A stretch of DNA of 12,251 bases from an uncultured Mycoplasmatota bacterium (GTDB lineage: Bacteria; Bacillota_I; Bacilli_A; RF39; UBA660): the NCBI GenBank assembly GCA_946494345.1, contig CAMMBX010000025.1, positions 1-12,251 on the forward strand, written 5' to 3'. Below, piece after piece: positions 7,078-12,251 of the stretch. The number at the start of each line of letters is the position of its first letter. The first letter of the stretch is position 1. The notes under the pieces were generated by a model, which did not search any database, had not been told where the DNA came from, and saw only the letters and a list, made by a program, of their open reading frames with translations. Made by a program: the position numbers and the translations under genes.

Positions 7078-7106
7078 TTGAAAGTTTTTTTAGTTCATGT
7101 TAGAGT
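7078..7106 (+). promoter_or_regulatory. Extended -10 promoter for the adhesin-sortase operon
   Basis: TTGAAA (7078-7083) and TAGAGT (7101-7106) are 17 bp apart, with a TGT extended -10 element at 7098-7100. The leader would be about 25 nt, ending in the strong ribosome binding site AAAGGAGG (7125-7132). Confidence 0.5.
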
Positions 7107-7137
7107 AAGCCTCGTTAAGAAAAAAAGGAGGAATTTT

Positions 7138-8628
7138 ATGAAAAAAATATTATTATTCTTAACTCTAAGTTTTATTTATTTTATAAGTTCAACCCCTATT
7201 GTAAATGCAAGAACTGATTCATTTTATGAAGCAGAATACATTAATAACATTTACATGGTTAGATACGACAAAAGTACTGGCACCAAATACTATCAAAGAG
7301 CAAGAGTATATAGAAGAACAAGTGATGGAAGACTTGCCTACTGCCTTCAACCATTTGAACTTTTCAACCCTGATAGTAATACCTATGAGACTGTAACAAG
7401 TTTTCCTGATATTAGTAATGAAACATTACAAAGAATAAATGACATAATAGGATTTGGTTATGGTCATGCTGGACAAAATGATTTAAAATGGTATGCTGTC
7501 ACCCAGTTAATGATTTGGCAAACAGTAGAACCTAATAGTGAATTTTATTTTACTGATAAATTAAATGGCAATAAAATAGAACCCTATAATTCTGAAATAA
7601 TGTCCATTAATAATTCCATAAATGAAAGTTACATCATGCCAAGCTTTAATAATCAAACCTTTTATGGAGTAGTAAACAAACCACTTATTCTTGAAGATAC
7701 TAATAAAAGAATAGGAAACTTTGTTCCTACAAGTAAGAATACTATTATAAAGAATAATACTCTTACTATAACAAAAGATAGTCCTGGATGCTTTGAAGAG
7801 ACACTTACTAGATATTATAACTATGATAAGCCTATTTTATTTTACTACAATCCTAATAGTCAACATCTAGCCACTATAGGTAGTCCAAATAATAGAACTG
7901 CTAAAGTTAAATACTGTTTTAATGAATTAAAACTAAACATTAAAAAGATTGATAAAGATACAGGTACTATAACCAGTAATGGCGAAGCTTCTCTAAAAGA
8001 TACAGTCTTCACTTTATATAATGATAAAATGGAAAAAATAACTGACTTAGTCTTAGATGAAAATATGGAAACAACTATATCAAGTAACGACTTTGACTTA
8101 ACCTATGGTACTTATTATCTTAAAGAAACTAAGACAGGAACAGGATATCTACCTAATGATAATGTATATGAAATAACATTTACAGGTGATAACTCTACCA
8201 TAGATTTAACTATTGAAAACAAAGTATTAGAAAAAGAAGTAACTATTAAAAAATTATATGGTGATGGCAAACTAATGTTAACAGAACCTAATATTACTTT
8301 TGAAATCTATAATCATAACAATAATTTAGTAAAAAGTATAACTACAGATCAAAATGGTCTTGCCAAAATAACTCTACCTTATGGTCATTATAAAATAGAA
8401 CAAGCAAACACAACTGAAGGATATACAAAAATAGAACCATTTGAAATTTTCATAAATGATATTGATAAAGATTATTACTATACTATTAATGATTATAAAA
8501 TAGAAGAAGAAAAGCCTAAAGAAGAAATATCTATAGAAGTACCAAACACAAGTACAGAACAAAGCAACTACCAGTTATTAAGTTTAATATTACCTACATA
8601 TTTAATTGTTAAGAAAAAGTTTAGTTAG
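7138..8628 (+). CDS. Cell-wall-anchored thioester-domain (TQXA) adhesin with two SpaA-type domains
   Basis: The 496-residue protein has a signal peptide (residues 1-24, cleavage near VNA-RT). A thioester-type domain follows, with C69 in AYCLQP and Q123 in TQLMIW, the Cys-Gln pair that forms an internal thioester in TQXA adhesins. Two SpaA/Cna-B-like domains come next (about 265-361 and 367-440). Each begins with a lysine motif (LNIKK, VTIKK) and holds an E-box (YLKETKTGTGY with E330; YKIEQANTTEGY with E421), as needed for self-forming isopeptide bonds. The C-terminus has VPNTS (468-472), a short hydrophobic stretch and KKKFS, a sortase sorting signal with serine where LPXTG has glycine. It should be covalently attached to peptidoglycan and may bind host or particle surfaces through the thioester. 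The ATG at 7138 follows AAAGGAGG. An upstream in-frame TTG at 7024 would place a long non-secretory leader before the signal peptide and is rejected. Confidence 0.85.
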   Translation: MKKILLFLTLSFIYFISSTPIVNARTDSFYEAEYINNIYMVRYDKSTGTKYYQRARVYRRTSDGRLAYCLQPFELFNPDSNTYETVTSFPDISNETLQRINDIIGFGYGHAGQNDLKWYAVTQLMIWQTVEPNSEFYFTDKLNGNKIEPYNSEIMSINNSINESYIMPSFNNQTFYGVVNKPLILEDTNKRIGNFVPTSKNTIIKNNTLTITKDSPGCFEETLTRYYNYDKPILFYYNPNSQHLATIGSPNNRTAKVKYCFNELKLNIKKIDKDTGTITSNGEASLKDTVFTLYNDKMEKITDLVLDENMETTISSNDFDLTYGTYYLKETKTGTGYLPNDNVYEITFTGDNSTIDLTIENKVLEKEVTIKKLYGDGKLMLTEPNITFEIYNHNNNLVKSITTDQNGLAKITLPYGHYKIEQANTTEGYTKIEPFEIFINDIDKDYYYTINDYKIEEEKPKEEISIEVPNTSTEQSNYQLLSLILPTYLIVKKKFS

Positions 8629-9148
8629 TATTTTATTACTAACAATATACTTAGGTAGTTGTCTCTTAATATATAATAGTGAAACTAATATTAAAAGTGT
8701 TAGTACAAAAAACATAGAAAATAATACTAATACAAGTAACACTAGTTATATAAGTACTAAAGACAATAATGAAATAATTGGCACTCTAACAATAGATAAA
8801 TTAAACTTATCTAAAAATATTTATAATATTAACAGTTCTCATAACAATATAGAAGAAAACGTTACTATCTTAAGTGATGACATAAATCTAATTGTCTTAG
8901 CAGCCCATTCAGGTCCTGGATATATCGCTTTCTTTAATGATTTAGATAAATTAGCTTTAAATGATAATATTAAGTTAAACTTTAAAGGAGAAGATTTAGT
9001 CTATAAAGTAACAAACATAGAAGAACAAGTTAAAGATGGAACTATAGAAATAAATAAAACTGACAAAGAAAGATTAATACTAACCACTTGTAGTACAAAA
9101 GATAAAGGTAAGCAGTTAGTAATAACAACAGAAAAAATAGATGCCTAG
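8606..9148 (+). CDS. Small sortase-family transpeptidase, partner of the adjacent adhesin
   Basis: The 180-residue protein has an N-terminal membrane anchor (about residues 5-23), a polar Asn/Ser/Thr linker and a sortase barrel: IGTLTIDKLNL (58-68), catalytic H101 in LAAHSG, and catalytic C162 in LILTTCS. The expected catalytic arginine after the cysteine is missing. No Arg occurs between C162 and the C-terminus, and Q170 or K169 lies near its usual place. It probably cleaves the VPNTS signal of the adhesin encoded just upstream. The start is unusual. TTG at 8606 directly follows an in-frame stop (8603-8605), no clear ribosome binding site precedes it, and no later Met/Val/Leu start would keep the membrane anchor. 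It overlaps the adhesin gene by 23 bp, so translation is probably coupled and low. The class resembles D/C-type accessory sortases, but this is not certain. Confidence 0.8.
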   Translation: MLRKSLVSILLLTIYLGSCLLIYNSETNIKSVSTKNIENNTNTSNTSYISTKDNNEIIGTLTIDKLNLSKNIYNINSSHNNIEENVTILSDDINLIVLAAHSGPGYIAFFNDLDKLALNDNIKLNFKGEDLVYKVTNIEEQVKDGTIEINKTDKERLILTTCSTKDKGKQLVITTEKIDA

Positions 9149-9161
9149 GCACCTATTTTTT
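9132..9161. terminator. Bidirectional terminator shared by sortase and tandem Dcd-like genes
   Basis: AAAAAATAGATGC (9132-9144) and GCACCTATTTTTT (9149-9161) form a 13-bp stem around a CTAG loop. The one A-C mismatch becomes a G-U pair in the - strand RNA. Both arms end in runs of six A or T, so it can act in both directions. The hairpin contains the stop codons of both convergent genes. Confidence 0.8.
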
Positions 9162-10235
9162 ATATTTTTTCTTAATTAAAGACTTATATAATGGACTACC
9201 AAGTTCTTTCTCAGAAAGATCTTGCATATAACCATTATAATTTTTATCATTATCACCATCAACAGTTAAATAATATAGCTGACAACATTTCATATTCTTT
9301 ACTACCTTAATCGGTTTAACAGCTCTTATTCCCATATGCCAATAACCTTTATAGCCAATTGAACCCATTCCTGCAGAACAATGGACATGTAAGCCATTTC
9401 TTCCTAAAGAACTTCTACCACTTAACATTGGAACTAAATTTTTAGTTTCTGTCCACTCATTAGTCCTTCCTAAATATATTTCATCTGGATAAAACCAAGT
9501 ACCATCTTCGCCAAGTTGAATTTTTTTAACAGCATTATCTTTTTTCATATCTAAAACAGGATCTGAATAAATACCTACAGTATCATTCAAAGTTAAATTA
9601 ATAGAATTAGGATTAAGAACTATATTATCTTGAGGAGTAATTATTATATCAGGATCATCCCCTCCCATTCTTTTACTTATTTCTTCTCCGCTTAACATTC
9701 CTGAATTATAAATACCACATAATGCACTATCATTAATTTTTCTAACTACTGATGAAGTCTCTAAACTAGGAAAAAAGGTAAGATTAGCAATTTTGATATC
9801 AGGATAAATTATTGTAGGCTTAGTTGCAATAATACTTAAAATTAATGGTCCATTAAAGTTTTCATTTTTATAACCACTAGTAAGTTCTACACTAACACCT
9901 AATAAAGATACCATTGTTTTACCACACATTACAGGAACAAAGCCCTTCGTTGAAACTTCTTCTATTGTCTTAGCTAAATATACTTTATGAGGTTGTAATA
10001 AAAATCCTTCCTCAGGTATTTGTACTCTTCTTAATTTATCAACATTATTACTTAACACTTCGTTTAAATAATTAAAACTGTTTCTTGTATCTATAATATC
10101 ATAATCAAAAGTATATAAAGTATTACCTATTCTTAAATCACAACTATTTGGTTTACTTAATGCATTATTAGATAAATTCTTTATAGTAATATTACCCAAC
10201 TCCATTTGTTTTTTTATCTCTTTACTTGTTAACAT
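9153..10235 (-). CDS. Tandem two-domain dCTP deaminase/dUTPase-fold protein with incomplete active sites
   Basis: The 360 residues contain two copies of the Dcd fold, each opening with MLTSKEI or MLSGEEI (domain 1 about 1-157, domain 2 about 180-325). In domain 2 the nucleotide-phosphate motif GRSSLGR (273-279) is intact and followed by GLHVHCSAG. However, the residue matching the catalytic glutamate of E. coli Dcd (E138, in ..GxxxLE) is G302. In domain 1 both sites are lost: GKTMVSL (105-111) replaces GRSSLAR, and S134 stands at the glutamate position. Domain 1 also carries a ~15-residue insertion around residues 52-66. Two-domain Dcd proteins of similar length exist (Pfam DCD, PF06559, mainly in Alphaproteobacteria), so duplication has precedent. 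The start follows AAAAGGTGA and lies 14 bp inside the end of the single-domain Dcd gene, indicating coupled translation. The role may be a partner subunit, regulator or nucleotide binder; activity alone is doubtful. Confidence 0.75.
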   Translation of the reverse strand: MLTSKEIKKQMELGNITIKNLSNNALSKPNSCDLRIGNTLYTFDYDIIDTRNSFNYLNEVLSNNVDKLRRVQIPEEGFLLQPHKVYLAKTIEEVSTKGFVPVMCGKTMVSLLGVSVELTSGYKNENFNGPLILSIIATKPTIIYPDIKIANLTFFPSLETSSVVRKINDSALCGIYNSGMLSGEEISKRMGGDDPDIIITPQDNIVLNPNSINLTLNDTVGIYSDPVLDMKKDNAVKKIQLGEDGTWFYPDEIYLGRTNEWTETKNLVPMLSGRSSLGRNGLHVHCSAGMGSIGYKGYWHMGIRAVKPIKVVKNMKCCQLYYLTVDGDNDKNYNGYMQDLSEKELGSPLYKSLIKKKYKK

Positions 10236-10803
10236 ACTTTTTCACCTTTTCCATTTCTTTATCTTCATACTCTCTATATAATCTAGAAGAAGTTGGATCA
10301 ATTTGTCTAAAGTATTTACCTCTATACTGAATATTAGCATCACCAATAAGAGGATAATAATATATTTGTCCAATCGGCATTCCTTTATATACAATAGTAG
10401 GATTAGCACATACTATCTCTAGAGTCCACGTTCCTTCAAATCCATTATCACCAAAACCTGCTGTAACATGAATTTCCATACCTATTGCTGCAAGTTCTTC
10501 CTTACCAGCTAACAAAGGAACAAAACCATAAGTTTTTGTAAATTCAGCTGTTCTTCCTATATATAATTCATTTGGCTTTAACATTAATCCTTCATCAGGA
10601 ATTATAATCTCTCTTGTTGGTGTTTCTTTAGTAACATCTAAAAAAGGAGAATCATACACTTTTATAGAATCACCTAAAGTAACATCAATAAAATTTTCCT
10701 CTATATTATCAAAGTTATTTTCAACAGCTTCAACAGCTTCAACAGCTTCAACAGCTATACTTTTTCTTTTTATTTCATCTTTTATTGCTTGGTTGCTTAA
10801 CAT
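10222..10803 (-). CDS. dcd: Single-domain dCTP deaminase-like protein with altered phosphate motif
   Basis: The 193 residues match the Dcd fold: LSNQAIKDEI at the start, FIDVTLGD (38-45), LMLKPNELYIGRT (73-85), then IHVTAGFGDNGFEGTWTLEIV (111-131) holding the catalytic glutamate E129, and MPIGQIYYYPL (142-152). A normal enzyme deaminates dCTP to dUTP (or to dUMP in bifunctional forms), supplying dUMP for thymidylate. Here the phosphate-binding motif GRSSLAR is GKEELAA (100-106), so the two serines and the second arginine are missing. Residues 18-29 are four AVE units encoded by a perfect 4 x 9 bp repeat in the loop before the second strand. The ATG at 10803 lies 5 nt after AAGGAGGT. The longer reading from 10851 would start inside the promoter. 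It is the first gene of a two-gene operon with the tandem Dcd-like gene, which overlaps it by 14 bp. Confidence 0.8.
   Translation of the reverse strand: MLSNQAIKDEIKRKSIAVEAVEAVEAVENNFDNIEENFIDVTLGDSIKVYDSPFLDVTKETPTREIIIPDEGLMLKPNELYIGRTAEFTKTYGFVPLLAGKEELAAIGMEIHVTAGFGDNGFEGTWTLEIVCANPTIVYKGMPIGQIYYYPLIGDANIQYRGKYFRQIDPTSSRLYREYEDKEMEKVKKYVNK
10721..10756. repeat. Perfect 4 x 9 bp tandem repeat inside the dcd-like gene
   Basis: TCAACAGCT is repeated four times without mismatch (10721-10729, 10730-10738, 10739-10747, 10748-10756). In the coding direction it specifies Ala-Val-Glu four times. Because the unit is 9 bp, slippage would change loop length without breaking the frame. Confidence 0.95.
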
Positions 10804-10822
10804 AAAAACCTCCTTCAAAAAG

Positions 10823-10851
10823 ATTATAACAAAAAAAAGACATTTATACAA
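10823..10851 (-). promoter_or_regulatory. Promoter for the dcd-like operon, interlocked with the divergent promoter
   Basis: On the - strand, TTGTAT (10851-10846) and consensus TATAAT (10828-10823) are 17 bp apart. The start would fall near 10816, leaving a leader of about 13 nt with AAGGAGGT next to the ATG. Its -35 box lies inside the spacer of the opposite promoter. Confidence 0.6.
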
Positions 10852-10865
10852 TTTTCTGATACAAT
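10837..10865 (+). promoter_or_regulatory. Extended -10 promoter for the TagD-like gene
   Basis: AAGACA (10837-10842) and TACAAT (10860-10865) are 17 bp apart, with a TGA extended -10 element at 10857-10859. The predicted start near 10872 leaves about 16 nt of leader, nearly all of it the AGGAGG ribosome binding site. Its -35 box lies in the spacer of the divergent dcd promoter. Confidence 0.6.
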
Positions 10866-10887
10866 AAAAATATAGGAGGAATATAAA

Positions 10888-11280
10888 GTGACAAGAATAT
10901 TAGCACATGGTACTTTTGACATAATACATTATGGTCATGTAAAATATTTAGAAAAGGCCAAATCTTTTGGTGATTACTTAATTGTATACGTTACATCGGA
11001 CAAATTAGCAATAAAAAATGGTAAAAATCCCTTCTTTAACGAAGACATTAGAATGAAAATGATTTCCTCTTTAAAAGTAGTTGATGAAGTCATATTAAGA
11101 AATACACCCTTTACTCCTAAAATGCTTAAAGACTTAAATGTAGATATATTTGTAACAACTTCAAATAGTTTTAACTATTTAAACGAAGTTTGTAAAGTTA
11201 TAAAACTAGATAGAACTAAAAATATTTCTTCAACTGACATTAAAAATCATATTTTAAACGAAAAAAATTGTAAGCAATAA
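10888..11280 (+). CDS. TagD-like cytidylyltransferase (nucleotidyltransferase, HxGH family)
   Basis: The 130-residue protein is the size of glycerol-3-phosphate cytidylyltransferase TagD (129 aa in B. subtilis) and has the family motifs. These are HGTFD (7-11), HYGH (14-17, the HxGH nucleotide-binding site), GDYLIV..TSD (28-38), the conserved R55 in NEDIRMKMI, VVDEV (64-68) and RTKNISSTDI (109-118), equivalent to RTxGISTTxI. TagD makes CDP-glycerol from CTP and glycerol 3-phosphate for teichoic acid. The GDDWEG segment typical of TagD is replaced by TTSNS, and no teichoic acid genes are nearby, so the substrate may differ (another cytidylyl- or adenylyltransferase). The start is GTG, 9 nt after AGGAGG. 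Residues 93-101 (NSFNYLNEV) are identical to a stretch in the tandem Dcd-like protein. The gene is divergent from the dcd-like operon and convergent with clpB. Confidence 0.75.
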   Translation: MTRILAHGTFDIIHYGHVKYLEKAKSFGDYLIVYVTSDKLAIKNGKNPFFNEDIRMKMISSLKVVDEVILRNTPFTPKMLKDLNVDIFVTTSNSFNYLNEVCKVIKLDRTKNISSTDIKNHILNEKNCKQ

Positions 11281-11294
11281 TTACTTACAATTTT
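11264..11294. terminator. Bidirectional terminator between the TagD-like gene and clpB
   Basis: AAAATTGTAAG (11264-11274) and CTTACAATTTT (11284-11294) form a perfect 11-bp stem with a 9-nt loop. On the - strand it is followed by a run of seven T, making it a strong end for clpB. On the + strand the tail is a weaker TTTTCTT. The left arm holds the last codons of the TagD-like gene. Confidence 0.8.
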
Positions 11295-11295
11295 C

Positions 11296-12251
11296 TTATT
11301 TAACAATTTGTAATTCATTATCTTTAACATCAAAAGTAACAGTCTCTCCATACTTAATATTACCTTTAACAAGTTCATGAGCAAGTAAACTCTCAACAGT
11401 CTTACTAACTTCACGTTTTAATGGTCTAGCCCCATAATTAACATCATAGCCTGCATCAACTAAATAATCTTTAGCTTCACGAGTTAATTTAATATGAATA
11501 TCATTCATAGAAAGACGTTTCTCTATATCAGAGATAATCTTATCAAGTATTTGATAAATAACATCCTTAGTAAGAGGTTTAAAGACAATAATCTCATCTA
11601 CACGGTTAATAAATTCAGGTCTAAAGTGACTTCTAACTTCATCCATTACTTTACTAGTATCTCCATCTAAAATGTATTCACTACCAAGGTTAGATGTCAT
11701 AATGATAATAGTATTTTTAAAGTCAACTGTTCTACCATTAGAATCAGTTATTCTACCATCATCTAGTATTTGTAGTAAAAGGTTTAAAACCTCAGGATGA
11801 GCTTTCTCTATCTCATCAAATAATACTATACTATATGGATTACGTCTAACCGCTTCCGTAAGTTGTCCTCCTTCTTCATAACCAACATAACCTGGAGGAG
11901 ATCCTATTAAACGACTAACACTAAACTTCTCCATATATTCACTCATATCAATACGAACCATATGTCTTTCATCATCAAAAAGTTCATAAGCAAGAGTTCT
12001 TGCTACTTCTGTTTTACCAACTCCAGTTGGTCCTAAGAATATGAATGAACCAATAGGTCTATTAGGATCTTTTATTCCACTACGAGATTTAATTATCGCT
12101 TCACTTACTAAGTGCAATGCTTCATCTTGACCCATTACTCTTTTCTTCATACTATTCTCTAGATTAAGAAGTTTCTCTTTCTCACTACTAACTAGTTTAC
12201 TTAAAGGAATATTAGTCATCTTAGAAATAACACTAGCAATATCTTCTTCTG
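11296..12251 (-). CDS. clpB: ATP-dependent chaperone ClpB, C-terminal part (5' end beyond the window)
   Basis: This is the C-terminal ~318 residues of an AAA+ unfoldase (ClpB is ~860 aa), a hexameric disaggregase working with DnaK. Reading continues to the window edge without a start (EEDIASVISKMTNIP before the first Met), matching the ClpB block 'EEDIA.VVSRWTGIPV.KL'. Numbered from that internal Met at 12219, Walker A is GPTGVGKT (about 64-71), the pore loop GYVGYEEGG is at about 110-118, Walker B is VLFDEIE (about 132-138), sensor 1 is TSN (176-178) and sensor 2 is GARPLKR (about 269-275). The segment after the sensor 1 SNLGS lacks the ClpP-binding loop of ClpA/ClpC, and EGGQLTEAVRR fits ClpB. 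The conserved W of WTGIP is Met here (K-M-T-N-I-P). The internal Met at 12219 is not the gene start. It ends at a terminator. Confidence 0.93.
   Translation of the reverse strand, partial: EEDIASVISKMTNIPLSKLVSSEKEKLLNLENSMKKRVMGQDEALHLVSEAIIKSRSGIKDPNRPIGSFIFLGPTGVGKTEVARTLAYELFDDERHMVRIDMSEYMEKFSVSRLIGSPPGYVGYEEGGQLTEAVRRNPYSIVLFDEIEKAHPEVLNLLLQILDDGRITDSNGRTVDFKNTIIIMTSNLGSEYILDGDTSKVMDEVRSHFRPEFINRVDEIIVFKPLTKDVIYQILDKIISDIEKRLSMNDIHIKLTREAKDYLVDAGYDVNYGARPLKREVSKTVESLLAHELVKGNIKYGETVTFDVKDNELQIVK

Noticed and set aside
7024..7137. Longer reading of the adhesin gene from an in-frame TTG
   Set aside because: No ribosome binding site precedes it. It would put 38 residues before a good signal peptide and run through the promoter and operator-like repeats. 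AAAGGAGG directly before 7138 decides the start.
10721..10756. CRISPR or other spacer-repeat array
   Set aside because: Units are 9 bp with no spacers and lie in frame within a gene.
9153..10803. Anti-phage dCTP deaminase system
   Set aside because: The described defence deaminases are zinc-dependent CMP/dCMP-deaminase-fold proteins. These genes have the Dcd/dUTPase fold, and no other defence gene is nearby.
10804..10851. Longer start for the dcd-like gene at 10851
   Set aside because: It covers the -10 box and the AAGGAGGT site. The ATG at 10803 has ideal spacing and gives a 193-residue protein of normal Dcd length.
12217..12219. ATG at 12219 as the start of a short ClpB-like protein
   Set aside because: The reading frame continues upstream to the window edge with conserved ClpB residues, so the gene is simply cut by the window.

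Overview
This is an AT-rich window from a low-GC Gram-positive-type bacterium. The organism looks like an uncultured or gut-associated relative of Bacilli, Erysipelotrichia or Mollicutes (inference). Signs of a walled Gram-positive cell are a sortase with a sortase-anchored thioester/SpaA adhesin, a lipobox lipoprotein, a TagD-like cytidylyltransferase, strong AGGAGG-type ribosome binding sites and very short leaders behind extended -10 promoters. Tryptophan is encoded by TGG, so the standard code applies. All 13 genes with a visible stop use TAA (9) or TAG (4), and none uses TGA.

Layout, left to right. Positions 1-115 hold no gene but carry repeated TAAATGCAAC motifs in direct and inverted orientation. 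A + strand pair follows: a stand-alone DHH-DHHA1 phosphodiesterase of GdpP/PdeM type (166-1200) overlapping a small lipoprotein (1187-1786), closed by a hairpin terminator. Next is a membrane-anchored protein with two Ig-like repeats (1881-2579), which converges through a shared terminator on a long - strand unit. In transcription order that unit is dTMP kinase-like tmk (6896-6234), an unrecognised cytoplasmic protein (6184-5213) with its own promoter, formate-tetrahydrofolate ligase fhs (5171-3576) and a CorA-type metal transporter (3548-2604).

The 241-base gap 6897-7137 separates tmk from a surface module. It is rich in inverted repeats and has two identical operator-like palindromes 32 bp apart just upstream of a promoter. 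The module is a secreted thioester-domain (TQXA) plus two SpaA-type domain adhesin ending in a VPNTS sorting signal, overlapped by a small sortase with a TTG start.

The most unusual part is 9153-10803. Two overlapping - strand genes encode three domains of the dCTP deaminase/dUTPase fold: a single-domain protein (193 aa) and a tandem two-domain protein (360 aa). None of the three domains has a complete set of active-site residues. One keeps only the catalytic glutamate motif and another keeps only the GRSSLxR motif. Active sites in this superfamily lie between subunits of a trimer, so the pair could form a 1:1 pseudo-heterotrimer with one composite site (inference). The 193-aa gene also carries a perfect 4 x 9 bp in-frame repeat. 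It is divergently transcribed, from interlocking promoters, from a TagD-like cytidylyltransferase that shares a nine-residue peptide with the tandem protein. The window closes with the C-terminal part of ClpB, truncated by the right edge.

The thymidylate/one-carbon genes (tmk, fhs) and the Dcd-like pair fit one deoxypyrimidine/folate theme, but they lie in separate transcription units.
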